DNA of 38,613 nt. Origin: an uncultured Rikenellaceae bacterium. Its GTDB lineage: Bacteria; Bacteroidota; Bacteroidia; Bacteroidales; Rikenellaceae. The notes beneath the pieces are model-generated. The model saw nothing but the letters and a program-made list of their open reading frames with translations. It was not told the origin of the DNA and did not search any database. The DNA lies in the NCBI GenBank assembly GCA_947054185.1, contig CAMRVW010000002.1:1-38613 (forward strand). The letters are read 5' to 3'. Shown here piece after piece: positions 19,974 to 30,430 of this stretch. Within the stretch, counting starts at the first letter, position 1. The number at the start of each line of letters is the position of its first letter. Made by a program: the position numbers and the translations under genes.

Positions 19974-22721
19974 TTACAACTCGCCGAAGAGGCTCTGTTC
20001 CGTGGCAGGATCGTCATCCTGCTCGTCAGGGTCGGGGGTTGCCGGCTGCTCGTCGCCCATGCCCTCCGAGGGGTCGGCGGGGACGCTCTTATGCAGAGGC
20101 TCGATAAACTCCAGTCGGTCGACTTGATAGGTGGTGACGCGTTTGCCTTTGGCCTTGCACCCCTTGATGCGTATGAACTCGTCGGCGTCGATTATCTCTT
20201 CGGGACGCGAAGAGTTGGCACCCCCGAAGGTGATCTTAAGCTGCGGGAAACGGTCGCCCGTTATGGCCACGAGGTAAGAGCCCTCGCTCTCGTCTATGAA
20301 TGACATCTCGCGCTCCGTCGGCTCGGCCTTGAAGCGTTTGAGATAGAAGAAGCCCTGCGAGGCATCCCACAAAACGACAGTATAGATGCGGTCGGGCGAG
20401 TATTTGCTCACCGACAGCAGGTCTTCAGGGAAGTGGAGGCTCGTGTCGTAACCTGCGGTGTGATAACTGCCGCTGCGACGTATGACTATGGTCTTGTCGT
20501 CGCCCTCGAAAACACCAATCTCGGTGCCGCGGCCGTCGGTGTTGAAACGTCTTTCGGCCTCGTCGAACCACACCGTTATGCCGCCCAGGGTGGAGACACC
20601 CTTTTCTTTGAGCACTATCTTGTGTATGGGGTTCTTCTGGAAGAGGTTGCCCTGCGATGAGCGTCCCTTGATGGCCAGAGTCGAGAAATCGAGGTCGACA
20701 ATGAGCTTTTTGAGCCTCAGGCGCGGTTTGAGATAGACTTTGAGCACCTCGGCCTCGCCGTTGGGGTTGACCGAAAGGTGGAGTATCTCAGAGCCGGGCT
20801 CGCCCTTGGTGAGGTTATAGACCTTGTCGCGGGTGATGCCCATGATGGCGCACCGTTTCATCATATAATTGCCGGCAGCGCCGTCACGATAGAGCACGTT
20901 ATAGATGGTGCGTTCGTCGCCGCGCAAGAAGACGCCGATATAAAGGATGTCTTTCTTGAAATAGGCCTTCTCGCTCACCTTGGTGATGACATATTCGCCG
21001 TCACGGCATATCACTATAACATCGTCTATGTCGGAACAATCGCACACAAACTCGTCGCGTTTCATGGCGTTACCTATGCCGAAGAAGCCCTCGGCACGGT
21101 TGACATAGAGCTTGGCGTTCGATACGGCAACCTTGGTGGCCTCGATGGCCGAGAACGACTTGATCTCGGTGCGGCGCTCGCGACCCTTGCCATACTTGTC
21201 GCCTATGCGGCGGTAATAGTCTATCGTGTAATCGGTAAGGTGGTCGAGGTGGTCTTTGGCCGTCTTTATCTGCTCTTCAACGGCCTTGATGTGCTCGTCG
21301 GCCTTGAAGGCGTCGAACTTGGATATGCGCTTGATCTTTATCTCGGTCAGCTTGACGATATCGTCGGTGGTGATCTCCCTGAAGAAGAGCTTTTTGTATG
21401 GCTCCAGCTCGCGGTCTATGGTCTCCAGCACACTCTCCCAGGTGGTGCACTCCTCGATTTTGTAATAGATACGTTTCTCTATGAATATCTTCTCCAGCGA
21501 GCTGAGGTGCCACTCCTCGCCAAGCTCATGCAGCTCTATCTCCAGCTCGCGGCGAAGCAACGAACGGGTGGTCTCGGCCGAGTGGCGCAATATCTCGCTC
21601 ACACCCATGAAACAGGGCTTGCGGTCGACAATGACGCACGAGTTGGGCGATATTGATATCTCGCAGTCGGTAAAGGCATAGAGGGCGTCTATGGTCTTGT
21701 CGGCCGACACATCGGAGCCTAAGTGTATGAGTATCTCGGCATTGGCGGCAGTGTTGTCGTCGATGCTCTTTATCTTTATCTTGTTGCGTTCGTTGGCCTT
21801 TATTATAGAGTCGATGATGGACGAGCTCTCCTTGCTGCCCTTGCCTTTACGCTTGCCGGTGGACGAGGTGGTCTTGCCGTAAGGTATCTCGGTGATGGCC
21901 AAGGTCTTGTTGTCGACCTTGACTATCTTGGCCCGTACACGTACCACGCCGCCGCGCAATCCGTCGTTATAACGCGACACGTCTATCATGCCGCCGGTGG
22001 GAAAGTCGGGATAAAGCTCGAACGGCTCGCCTTTGAGGTGGGCTATGGAGGCCTCTATCAGCTCGTTGAAGTTGTGAGGCAATATCTTGGAGGCCAAACC
22101 CACGGCTATGCCCTCCACACCTTGCGCCAGAAGCAACGGGAACTTTATGGGCAGGGTGAGCGGCTCCTGGTTGCGGCCGTCGTAAGAGAGCATCCACTCG
22201 GTGGTCTTGGGGTTGAAGGCCACGTCAAGGGCGAACTTGGAGAGGCGGGCCTCGATGTAACGGGGTGCTGCCGCGCTGTCGCCGGTGAGTATGTTGCCCC
22301 AGTTACCCTGGCAGTCTATCATAAGCTCTTTCTGGCCCATCTGCACAAGAGCGTCGCCAATGGAGCGGTCGCCGTGCGGGTGGTACTGCATGGTGTTGCC
22401 TATGATGTTGGCCACCTTGTTGTAACGACCGTCGTCCATGCGTTTCATGGCATGGAGTATGCGTCGTTGCACCGGTTTGAGACCGTCGGTGATGTGAGGC
22501 ACGGCGCGCTCGAGAATGACGTATGAGGCGTAATCCAAAAACCACTCCTTATACATGCCCGTGAGCCGGTTCATGCCCCCCTCCTCAACCGTCAGACGCG
22601 AGAAACGGTGCGTATTGACATCATCGGCAACATCGCCGTCATCGGCCTCCTGGTCGACATCCTCTTCCTCGTTGACGAGCTCTTCGTCCTCAAACATTTC
22701 TTCGTTATACTTATCGCTCAT
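19974..22721 (-). CDS. parC: type IIA DNA topoisomerase subunit A (ParC-like)
   Basis: YASYVILERAVPHITDGLKPVQRRILHAMKRMDDGRYNKVANIIGNTMQYHPHGDRSIGDALVQMGQ; paired with ParE-like gene. Confidence 0.87.
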   Translation of the reverse strand: MSDKYNEEMFEDEELVNEEEDVDQEADDGDVADDVNTHRFSRLTVEEGGMNRLTGMYKEWFLDYASYVILERAVPHITDGLKPVQRRILHAMKRMDDGRYNKVANIIGNTMQYHPHGDRSIGDALVQMGQKELMIDCQGNWGNILTGDSAAAPRYIEARLSKFALDVAFNPKTTEWMLSYDGRNQEPLTLPIKFPLLLAQGVEGIAVGLASKILPHNFNELIEASIAHLKGEPFELYPDFPTGGMIDVSRYNDGLRGGVVRVRAKIVKVDNKTLAITEIPYGKTTSSTGKRKGKGSKESSSIIDSIIKANERNKIKIKSIDDNTAANAEILIHLGSDVSADKTIDALYAFTDCEISISPNSCVIVDRKPCFMGVSEILRHSAETTRSLLRRELEIELHELGEEWHLSSLEKIFIEKRIYYKIEECTTWESVLETIDRELEPYKKLFFREITTDDIVKLTEIKIKRISKFDAFKADEHIKAVEEQIKTAKDHLDHLTDYTIDYYRRIGDKYGKGRERRTEIKSFSAIEATKVAVSNAKLYVNRAEGFFGIGNAMKRDEFVCDCSDIDDVIVICRDGEYVITKVSEKAYFKKDILYIGVFLRGDERTIYNVLYRDGAAGNYMMKRCAIMGITRDKVYNLTKGEPGSEILHLSVNPNGEAEVLKVYLKPRLRLKKLIVDLDFSTLAIKGRSSQGNLFQKNPIHKIVLKEKGVSTLGGITVWFDEAERRFNTDGRGTEIGVFEGDDKTIVIRRSGSYHTAGYDTSLHFPEDLLSVSKYSPDRIYTVVLWDASQGFFYLKRFKAEPTEREMSFIDESEGSYLVAITGDRFPQLKITFGGANSSRPEEIIDADEFIRIKGCKAKGKRVTTYQVDRLEFIEPLHKSVPADPSEGMGDEQPATPDPDEQDDDPATEQSLFGEL

Positions 22722-22865
22722 GTGTCGTAATTTTTATCTTTTCTCTCCCTTGCAGGGTGCCGTCCGCCTGATGCGCCTGCACGTATCGGACGCACGGGAC
22801 TTGCGGCCGCACACTCAAGGGTGTTTCCCTTTGGCGGGCGCGCGTTGTTTCAGATTGCCCGGGTG

Positions 22866-24713
22866 TCAGACGCCCTCTTCGACCATATCCGTCTCCATGC
22901 GCAGGTTGTCTATGATGAAATCTCGCCTCTCGGAGGTGTTGTTGCCCATATAGAACTCCAGAAGGTCGCTTATGGGATCGTCCTTGCTCATGCGCACACG
23001 GTCGAGCCTCATGTCGGGGCCGATAAACTCCTTGAACTCGTCGGGAGAGATCTCGCCAAGACCTTTGAATCGGGTGATCTCAACGCCGGTTTTGAGTTGA
23101 GTCACCGCCGCCTGCTTCTCCTCTTCGGAGTAACAATAACGGGTCTCTTTCTTGTTGCGAACACGGAAAAGAGGGGTCTGCAATATGTGAAGGTGCCCGC
23201 GGCGTATGATGTCGGGGAAGAACTTTATGAAGAAGGTCAGCAGCAGCAACCTTATGTGCATGCCGTCCACATCGGCATCGGTGGCAATCACTATCTTGTT
23301 GTAACGCAGGCTCTCTATGTCGTCCTCTATGTCGAGGGCCGCCTGCAACAGGTTGAACTCCTCGTTTTCGTATATCACCTTCTTGGTGAGGCTGAAGGTG
23401 TTGCGGGGCTTGCCGCGGAGCGAGAAGACCGCCTGGGTGTTGACATCGCGGCTCTTGGTGATGGAGCCGCTGGCCGAGTCGCCCTCGGTGATGAAGATGG
23501 TCGACTCTTCGGCGCGCTCGTTCTTGGTGTTGAGGTGTATGCGGCAGTCGCGCAACTTGCTGTTGTTAAGGCTCGTTTTCTTGGCGCCCTTACCCTTTTT
23601 CTTGCGCAGGTCGTCAACGCCCTTTCGCTCTTTTTCCGACTCGAGTATCTTGCGTTGCAGCGCCTCGGCCACATCGGGATTTTTGTGCAGATAGTTGTCG
23701 AGCTGCTGCATGAAGTCGGCCACGAACTGACGTACGCTCACATCGCCGCCCGGCTTCATGTCTTTAGAGCCCAACTTGGTCTTGGTCTGCGACTCGAAGA
23801 GAGGCTCTTCCACCTTGATGCTTATGGCGCCTATGACCGACATGCGTATATCATTGGCGTCGAAGTCTTTACGGTAAAACTCGCGCACCACCTTGACCAA
23901 CGACTCGCGGAAAGCGGCCTGATGGGTGCCCCCCTGGGTGGTGTGCTGGCCGTTGACGAAAGAGTAATAGGTCTCGCCGTAACCTCCGCCGTGGGTCATG
24001 GCTATCTCTATGTCGTCGCCTTTGAGGTGTATGGGCTTATAGACGGGCTCTTCGGAGAGGGTGTCGTTAAGCAGGTCGAGCAGCCCCTCTTTAGAGAGAT
24101 AGGGGGTGCCGTTAAGACGTATTGTAAGACCGGAGTTGAGATAGGTGTAATTTTTCACCATGGTCTCTATATACTCCATGTTATAGTCGTAAGAGCCGAA
24201 AACGCTCTCGTCGGCGGTAAAGGAGACCTTGGTGCCGTTCTTCTCGGAGGTGTCGTCCCGAGTGTCAGACACTATGTTGCCGGCAGAGAACTCTATGGTG
24301 CGGCTCTGTCCGTCGCGCACACTGGTGATGACAAAGCGTGACGACAGGGCGTTGACCGCCTTGATGCCCACACCGTTGAGACCCACCGACTTCTTGAAGG
24401 CCTTGGAGTCGTACTTGCCGCCGGTGTTCATGCGCGAGGCCGCCGCTTCGAGGCTGCCCAAGGGTATGCCGCGGCCGAAGTCGCGTATGGTGACGGTTTT
24501 ATCCTCTATGCCAATGTCGATGCTTTTGCCGTTGCCCATGGCATACTCGTCTATGGAGTTGTCTATAACCTCTTTGATGAGTATGTATATGCCGTCGTCG
24601 GGAGAGGTGCCGTCGCCGAGCTTGCCTATGTACATACCCGGACGAAGCCTTATGTGCTCTTTCCAGTCGAGGGTTCGGATATTATCCTCGGTATAACTTA
24701 TTGTCTCTGCCAT
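22866..24713 (-). CDS. parE: type IIA DNA topoisomerase subunit B (ParE-like)
   Basis: [72 protein letters not shown]. Confidence 0.88.
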   Translation of the reverse strand: MAETISYTEDNIRTLDWKEHIRLRPGMYIGKLGDGTSPDDGIYILIKEVIDNSIDEYAMGNGKSIDIGIEDKTVTIRDFGRGIPLGSLEAAASRMNTGGKYDSKAFKKSVGLNGVGIKAVNALSSRFVITSVRDGQSRTIEFSAGNIVSDTRDDTSEKNGTKVSFTADESVFGSYDYNMEYIETMVKNYTYLNSGLTIRLNGTPYLSKEGLLDLLNDTLSEEPVYKPIHLKGDDIEIAMTHGGGYGETYYSFVNGQHTTQGGTHQAAFRESLVKVVREFYRKDFDANDIRMSVIGAISIKVEEPLFESQTKTKLGSKDMKPGGDVSVRQFVADFMQQLDNYLHKNPDVAEALQRKILESEKERKGVDDLRKKKGKGAKKTSLNNSKLRDCRIHLNTKNERAEESTIFITEGDSASGSITKSRDVNTQAVFSLRGKPRNTFSLTKKVIYENEEFNLLQAALDIEDDIESLRYNKIVIATDADVDGMHIRLLLLTFFIKFFPDIIRRGHLHILQTPLFRVRNKKETRYCYSEEEKQAAVTQLKTGVEITRFKGLGEISPDEFKEFIGPDMRLDRVRMSKDDPISDLLEFYMGNNTSERRDFIIDNLRMETDMVEEGV

Positions 24714-24849
24714 TTATATCGCTTAAATCTTATTTCTTAATAAAATGCCGGCCCCATGACGCAGGGCGACAGTTTGCGGGCTCATCGTTTCAGACAGGCG
24801 ACGCCATCTCTGCCCGGCAAGGGTCGCTTACGCTGCGGCGACAAGCCTC

Positions 24850-25590
24850 TTACCCCTGCGTATAAAGCCCGGGGTGCGACGCCTTATGCTCGCCGACCAT
24901 GATATCGCGCACCATGTCGCGAAGCTCGCCCGCGCTCTTTGTGCGCACCGTCTCTATGTCGACAGGTTTGAGCGCCTTTAGTTCGATGCGGCACGGTATC
25001 TTTATGGTCTTGCCAAAGAGGCGGCGACCACGTAATGTGTAATTTATCACCACGGGCAATATCTCGACATCGTTGTCTTTGGCCATGATGAAGGCTCCGT
25101 CTTTGAAGCGGCCCACGGCACCGCTCTTGCTGCGGGTGCCCTCGGGGAATATGATGACGGAACAGCCTCGCGAGGTCAGCTCCTTGGTGCGTTTGAACAG
25201 CTTCATGGTGCTGGCCACCCCGCCGCGCTCTATGGCGATATCGCCGCGAAGCCTGAGAACCCATCCGAAGAGAGGCATCTTAAGCACCTCGCGCTTGGAC
25301 ACCCATTTGAAGAAAAGGGGCAGCGAATAACAGACGGGGATGTCTATCATGGAGTGGTGGTTGACCGTCACCACATAGCTCTTGCCGCGCACGATATTCT
25401 CCATGCCGCAGGTTTTCATGCGCCAGAGCACCGACAGGTATGTTATGGTGCCCGACATGATGTGCGATATGCCGTGCACCGCCCGTCTGTCGCGGTCAAA
25501 GGCGAAAGTGAAAAGGCACACCAGAGCGATTATCGCAAGCTCGACAATCAACAGCGGCACCAAATATATCAGGAACAGAATTATCCTCAT
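24850..25590 (-). CDS. plsC: 1-acyl-sn-glycerol-3-phosphate acyltransferase family
   Basis: VTVNHHSMIDIP (HX4D variant), FPEGTRSKSGAVGRFKDGAF. Confidence 0.87.
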   Translation of the reverse strand: MRIILFLIYLVPLLIVELAIIALVCLFTFAFDRDRRAVHGISHIMSGTITYLSVLWRMKTCGMENIVRGKSYVVTVNHHSMIDIPVCYSLPLFFKWVSKREVLKMPLFGWVLRLRGDIAIERGGVASTMKLFKRTKELTSRGCSVIIFPEGTRSKSGAVGRFKDGAFIMAKDNDVEILPVVINYTLRGRRLFGKTIKIPCRIELKALKPVDIETVRTKSAGELRDMVRDIMVGEHKASHPGLYTQG

Positions 25591-25593
25591 GCA

Positions 25594-27621
25594 CTAAAAC
25601 TCCATCGTTATGCGGCTTACCGTCTCCAAGCCATCTTTTTTTTGCAGTGTAAGCATGAAGATCAGCTTTTCGTTAGGCAGGGTACGTTTCTCTTTGACCA
25701 TACGTATCTCGGTGCTCTCTCCCGGGGCCACCGATTCCTTGAGCTCACCCTCCGATATCTTCTTGCCGGCCTCGTTGGTCAGGCGCCAGGTGACATGGAA
25801 CCGGTCGAGGTTCAAAAAGCGGCATCTGTTGGTTATCACCACCGACTCGTTGCCGCCGAGGCTGATGCTCACGGGGGCGAAGCGCAGAAAGACAACCCCT
25901 TTGAGCATCTTGTCTCTGTCGAGGGCGTCGAAGTCGAACATAAAGCCACCCTGTACCTTGGAGGCGGGACGCTCGACAATGTCCCACACGCGGTCGAAGG
26001 TGGGTATGTCGGCCCTATACTCCTCTATGACGCACGGCACATCGCCCACAGCGCCCCACCCTCCGAGCTTGTCGAGGTCGGGGTTGACGGGGCAGTAAAG
26101 GTCGGTGTTCCACTCGATGCCTGCGCCGCCGTAACATACGGGACGGGTGCGGTCTTTGGCCTTGAGGTTAAGGTAAGACTTATACATGTTGTAACCGTTG
26201 CCCGAGCGGTAACCGAGCGACCATGCCACCACCGAGGGGTGTATCTTGTCGCGCTGCATCATATTTTCGGCGCGCTCGACAAACGAGCTGACCCACATAG
26301 GGTCGTTGCCCAACGAGCGCCCCTTGGTGAGGCTCTCGCCGGCACCGGTCGACTCCACCGAAGCCTGGTCGAACACATAAAAGCCATATCTGTCGCACAG
26401 ACCGTAAAACTCGGGCATCATGGGCTGGGTGAGTATGGCGTTCATACCTATCTTTTTAAGACGCAACAGTCTGTCATTCAGAGTGTCTATACTCACACTT
26501 CCGTCACGCATCACCACACCCCTGATGTCAATCGGACGACCGTTTACAAGCAGCTCGGCGCCATTGACGCTCACCGTTCTGAAACCCACGGGGACAGAGA
26601 GGTATTCGGAATAACGACCGTCGGGCCGTTGTGTCTTGACCTTTACGGTGTAAAGATAGGGGTCTTCATCGCTCCATTTGCGCACATCTCTTATGGGCAA
26701 CAGGAAGTGCACGGTGTCTTGCAGACGCATCTGCAAGTTGGTGTGCTTGCTCTCGCGACCTATCGAGCACCCCTCGGCATCGAAGCACTCGTAATATACC
26801 TTAAGCTCTTTGGGGTTGAGATAGTGCGACTTGACCACCACGCCTATGTGCAACAGGCCGTCGGTGTTGGCAGGGTCGAGGGTGGCCTCGGCTATGATGT
26901 CGCTAACCCTCACCTTGGGCTGGCATATTATATATACGTCTCCTGCAAGACCCGCGGGACGACGTGTGCGCGACCCTTCGAGCAACGAGCCTTTGGCATA
27001 GAGATGGTTTTCTATCACTATGGTATTCACATCCTCAACGCAGAGGTTGGTTATGTCGAACTCGGCACCGACAGAGCCGCCCTCGGCATAGCCTGCCTTG
27101 CGTCCGTTGACCCACACCGTCACGGCGCCGCCGAAACCCTCCATGTTCAGAAATTTCTGTCGATGGTTCCAGTCGAACGGCACGACGAACGTCGAGCGAT
27201 AGACACCCACAGGCAGCTCTTTGGGCAGTTGCGCCTTCTGGCCTTTCTTTACGAAGGGATAGGGCGACGAACCGTCAGAGGCCTTGACAATACCGGCATC
27301 TTCCCAACTGCCCGGCACCGAAAGGGTGCTCCAGCCCGAGTCGTCAAACTCAGGAGCGTTGTATCCCTTGGGAGGCTTGCCGCCGGGGAAATATCTGAAA
27401 CGCCACTCTCCGTCTAAAGAGGCGTGATATATGGACGAGGCGAACGAAGCGGTGTCGGCCGGCGCCTTGGGATAGGTCATGAACTTGGCGCGCGAGGCAA
27501 GACGTGACCTCGACGGCAAAGAGAGGTTGCGCATGTCGCTGGTGTCTCTCTGGGCATGGACACCGACACACGAAAGGGCCAATGAAAGCGTCAGCACGCC
27601 TTTTATTATCTTCTCAATCAT
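25594..27621 (-). CDS. glycoside hydrolase family 2-like protein
   Basis: Signal peptide MIEKIIKGVLTLSLALSCVGVHAQ; GEWRFRYFPGGKPPKGYNAPEFDDSGWSTLSVPGSWE; IDIRGVVMRDGSVSIDTLNDRLLRLKKIGMNAILTQPMMP. Confidence 0.82.
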   Translation of the reverse strand: MIEKIIKGVLTLSLALSCVGVHAQRDTSDMRNLSLPSRSRLASRAKFMTYPKAPADTASFASSIYHASLDGEWRFRYFPGGKPPKGYNAPEFDDSGWSTLSVPGSWEDAGIVKASDGSSPYPFVKKGQKAQLPKELPVGVYRSTFVVPFDWNHRQKFLNMEGFGGAVTVWVNGRKAGYAEGGSVGAEFDITNLCVEDVNTIVIENHLYAKGSLLEGSRTRRPAGLAGDVYIICQPKVRVSDIIAEATLDPANTDGLLHIGVVVKSHYLNPKELKVYYECFDAEGCSIGRESKHTNLQMRLQDTVHFLLPIRDVRKWSDEDPYLYTVKVKTQRPDGRYSEYLSVPVGFRTVSVNGAELLVNGRPIDIRGVVMRDGSVSIDTLNDRLLRLKKIGMNAILTQPMMPEFYGLCDRYGFYVFDQASVESTGAGESLTKGRSLGNDPMWVSSFVERAENMMQRDKIHPSVVAWSLGYRSGNGYNMYKSYLNLKAKDRTRPVCYGGAGIEWNTDLYCPVNPDLDKLGGWGAVGDVPCVIEEYRADIPTFDRVWDIVERPASKVQGGFMFDFDALDRDKMLKGVVFLRFAPVSISLGGNESVVITNRCRFLNLDRFHVTWRLTNEAGKKISEGELKESVAPGESTEIRMVKEKRTLPNEKLIFMLTLQKKDGLETVSRITMEF

Positions 27622-27670
27622 AAGATGTTGACTTGTTTTTATCCGCGAGGGGCATTCCGCGCGTTCTCTG

Positions 27671-27678
27671 CAAAGGTA
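27671..27678 (-). promoter_or_regulatory. -7 box TACCTTTG (minus) for the GH2 gene
   Basis: CAAAGGTA on + strand about 50 nt upstream of the start; no clear -33. Confidence 0.4.
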
Positions 27679-27913
27679 CAAAAAAGGTCGTTTCTTTTTC
27701 CATTTTATATTCAATAAAAATTTCACCGCCGCCGCAACTCCATGGCCGAAGCAGGCTGCCGCGGCTGTTTCAGGGGACATGCCAAACCATCGCGAAACGG
27801 GGCATTTTGTCGGCCGCATCCCTTTGCGAGAGTGCCCGGGCAGACTCTGAAGGCAAGAAGCCGCTCTTTACAACTAAAGTATCGCAATAAAGACACCCGA
27901 CCGTTTTTTTTGT

Positions 27914-27921
27914 TACTTTTG
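27914..27921 (+). promoter_or_regulatory. -7 box TACTTTTG for thiS cluster
   Basis: TAnnTTTG match 24 nt before the ATG; no clear -33. Confidence 0.45.
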
Positions 27922-27944
27922 CGGGAGCTAAAAACGGACTTTAG

Positions 27945-28142
27945 ATGAAAATCATCGTAAACAACGAAGAGGTCGTTTTCGACGGCACCACGGTGGCAGA
28001 GCTGCTTGCCCGTCTTGATGTCTCTTTGGCCGGCATTGCGGTGGCGGTCGGCACCAAGATAGTGCCGGCGGCGGCGTGGAGCGGTTTCGCACTGAAGCCT
28101 GACGACAACGTAACCATAATAAGGGCCACGCAGGGAGGTTGA
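27945..28142 (+). CDS. thiS: sulfur carrier protein ThiS
   Basis: 65 aa ending in GG; MKIIVNNEEVVFDGTTVAELLARLDV. Confidence 0.9.
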   Translation: MKIIVNNEEVVFDGTTVAELLARLDVSLAGIAVAVGTKIVPAAAWSGFALKPDDNVTIIRATQGG

Positions 28143-28143
28143 C

Positions 28144-28770
28144 ATGATCGCTATCATCACCCTGCCCCACTCTTTGCCGCACGAAGATGAGGCGCTCGCT
28201 CTTCTTGCCGCGCAAGAGGGGGTCATAATACACCTGAGGCGCCACGACGGGCTCGAAGCCCTGGCAGAGGCCGCCGAGAGGGTGTGTGGCGACAACGACG
28301 GCATGCTGAAACGTTTTTGTGTGCACCACAATGCGCAGACAGCCTTTCGTCACCGTTTAGGAGGCACCCACAGACGCTTTGCCGAGCGGGGATATGATTG
28401 TCACGGACGCCTGAGTCTGTCGTGCCACTCCACCGACGAGGTCGTAACGGCGCTGCGCGAGGGCAAAGCCGACTATCTCTTTCTAAGCCCCATATTCGAC
28501 AGCATATCAAAGCCGGGATATGCCTCTTTGTTCGACCTCGACAGCCTGAGCGGTTTTCTCTCCACCCTGCCCCGCCATCTAAGGGGAAAGGTGGTGGCAC
28601 TGGGAGGGGTGAATGCGGAAAACATGGTAAGGTGCAGAGAGGCAGGGTTTGGCGGAGCGGCCATGATAGGGGCTGTGTGGGAGGTGAGAAACGGCGGTAT
28701 AGATCCCGGAGCCACCTTAGACAACCTGCTTAAAATTAAAGACAAATGGCAACGAGAAGAGATCAAATAG
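28144..28770 (+). CDS. ThiE/TenI-like thiamine phosphate synthase family protein
   Basis: SLSCHSTDEV, DYLFLSPIFDSISKPGY, VVALGGVNAENM. Confidence 0.8.
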   Translation: MIAIITLPHSLPHEDEALALLAAQEGVIIHLRRHDGLEALAEAAERVCGDNDGMLKRFCVHHNAQTAFRHRLGGTHRRFAERGYDCHGRLSLSCHSTDEVVTALREGKADYLFLSPIFDSISKPGYASLFDLDSLSGFLSTLPRHLRGKVVALGGVNAENMVRCREAGFGGAAMIGAVWEVRNGGIDPGATLDNLLKIKDKWQREEIK

Positions 28771-29393
28771 CCCGTCTGCAATATATCACCACCGGATGTA
28801 CGCCACAAGAGATAGCCTCGGAGGTGGCACTATATCTTAGCGGCGGAGGGCGATGGGTGCAGCTGCGCATGAAAGAGCACCCCGACAGCGTGGTGGCGCA
28901 GACGGCCCAAATGTTGCTTGTGCCGGTGCATGCCTGCGGCGGGGTGCTCATAATAGACGACCGTGTGGAGGTGGCCGCGCGCGTAAAGGCCGACGGTGTG
29001 CATCTGGGGCGTGGCGACATGCCTCCCGGGGAGGCCCGTCACATAATGGGCGACGCCATCATAGGAGCCACCGCCAACACCGAAGAGGATATCAGGGCAG
29101 CCGTGGAAGCGGGGGTCGACTATATAGGAGCGGGACCTCTGCGTCACACCACCACCAAAAAGGTGCTCGCCCCGCTATTGGGCATAGAGGGCTATACGCG
29201 TCTGATGTCGACGGCAGGTGACGCACCGCCCGTGGTGGCCATTGGGGGCATAACGCCCGACGACGTGGCCGCCATTGCCGCCACAGGTGTGCACGGCATT
29301 GCCGTGGGAGGAGCAATATCGCATGCCGACGACCCGTGCGGCGTCACACGCCGGTTCGTGGAGCTGACAGGGTTGTTTGAGAAAGGGAAGTGA
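28746..29393 (+). CDS. thiE: thiamine phosphate synthase
   Basis: LIIDDRVEVAARVKADGVHLGRGDMPPGEAR; DYIGAGPLRHTTTKK; VVAIGGITPDDV; overlaps previous gene by 25 nt. Confidence 0.9.
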   Translation: MATRRDQIARLQYITTGCTPQEIASEVALYLSGGGRWVQLRMKEHPDSVVAQTAQMLLVPVHACGGVLIIDDRVEVAARVKADGVHLGRGDMPPGEARHIMGDAIIGATANTEEDIRAAVEAGVDYIGAGPLRHTTTKKVLAPLLGIEGYTRLMSTAGDAPPVVAIGGITPDDVAAIAATGVHGIAVGGAISHADDPCGVTRRFVELTGLFEKGK

Positions 29394-29407
29394 TTTTTTC
29401 GGGGTGG

Positions 29408-29577
29408 CTTTTTGAGAGTGCGCCTTGTACTTTGACGGATTGTCACTTTGAAGACGGCTTATGGAGACAGCCCTTTAGACGGGATGCCACTTTGGGAGAT
29501 GCCTTTGGGGACGGTTCTTTTGGGGGGACGGTTCTTTTGGGGGACGGTTCTTTTGGGGGATGGTTTTTGGGGAGATG
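29408..29577 (+). repeat. degenerate ~16-bp tandem repeat array, core YTTTG(n)GACGG/GATG
   Basis: Units starting near 29429, 29445, 29473, 29489, 29503, 29518, 29535, 29551, 29566; last five are G-rich (e.g. TTTTGGGGGACGGTTC). Confidence 0.75.
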
Positions 29578-29654
29578 ACATGTAAAACCTCAAACCGTTG
29601 AAGAGGCGGTCTGTACTTGCAACAAAACGGATATAACAACAACGATATTTACTT

Positions 29655-30425
29655 ATGGAACAGTTAAAGATAGGTGGCCACACCATGCGCTCGCGTCTTT
29701 TCGTCGGCACGGGCAAGTTCGCCTCCAACCGTGTCATGGCCGAGGCGGTGGCGGCATCGGGCAGCGGCCTTGTGACGGTCGCTCTCAAACGCATAGACCT
29801 CAAAGGCGACAATGACGACATGTTGCAGGCGTTACGTCTGCCGGGCATAGAGCTTCTGCCCAACACCTCGGGTGTGCGCGATGCCGGCGAGGCCGTCTTT
29901 GCCGCGCAGCTGGCCCGCGAGGCGCTCGGCACCGACCTTATAAAGCTCGAGATACACCCCGACCAACGTCACCTCATGCCCGACGCCGTCGAGACGCTCA
30001 AGGCATGCGGGGAGCTGGCCAAGGATGGTTTCACTGTGATGCCGTACATACACGCCGACCCCGTGTTGTGCAAGCGGCTGGAGGATGCCGGCGCCGCATG
30101 CGTGATGCCGTTGGGTGCGCCCATAGGCTCTAACAAGGGGCTGGCCACACTTGAGTTTCTGCGCATCATCATAGAGCAGAGCAATGTGCCTGTGGTGGTC
30201 GACGCCGGCATAGGCACACCCTCGCAGGCCGCAGCAGCCATGGAGATGGGGGCCGACGCCGTGTTGGTCAACACCGCCATAGCAGTGGCAGGCGACCCAG
30301 TGGCAATGGCCCTGGCATTCAAAATGGCGGTGGAGGCCGGACACAAGGCTTTCGAGGCGGGCACGGCACCCGTAAGAGAGTCGGCATCGGCCACAAGCCC
30401 CCTGACATCTTTCCTCAACGACTGA
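29655..30425 (+). CDS. thiG: thiazole synthase
   Basis: [66 protein letters not shown]. Confidence 0.96.
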   Translation: MEQLKIGGHTMRSRLFVGTGKFASNRVMAEAVAASGSGLVTVALKRIDLKGDNDDMLQALRLPGIELLPNTSGVRDAGEAVFAAQLAREALGTDLIKLEIHPDQRHLMPDAVETLKACGELAKDGFTVMPYIHADPVLCKRLEDAGAACVMPLGAPIGSNKGLATLEFLRIIIEQSNVPVVVDAGIGTPSQAAAAMEMGADAVLVNTAIAVAGDPVAMALAFKMAVEAGHKAFEAGTAPVRESASATSPLTSFLND

Positions 30426-30430
30426 CAACA

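Noticed and set aside
20778-21656. 292-aa plus-strand ORF
   Set aside because: Antisense to parC; no recognisable domain.
22821-24341. 506-aa plus-strand ORF
   Set aside because: Antisense to parE, which has all the expected ATPase and TOPRIM motifs.
25354-27417. 687-aa plus-strand ORF
   Set aside because: Fully antisense to the GH2 gene; no domain motifs. Long antisense ORFs here follow from codon bias.
27723-28331. 202-aa minus-strand ORF across the thiS promoter region
   Set aside because: Crosses thiS and thiE antisense; low-complexity Arg/Pro-rich translation with no motif.
29390-29578. 62-aa ORF with DGSFGGTVLLGDGSFGGWFLGR, looking like a short peptide repeat
   Set aside because: The underlying DNA repeat has 14-17 nt steps, so the frame is not preserved between units; more likely a non-coding array.
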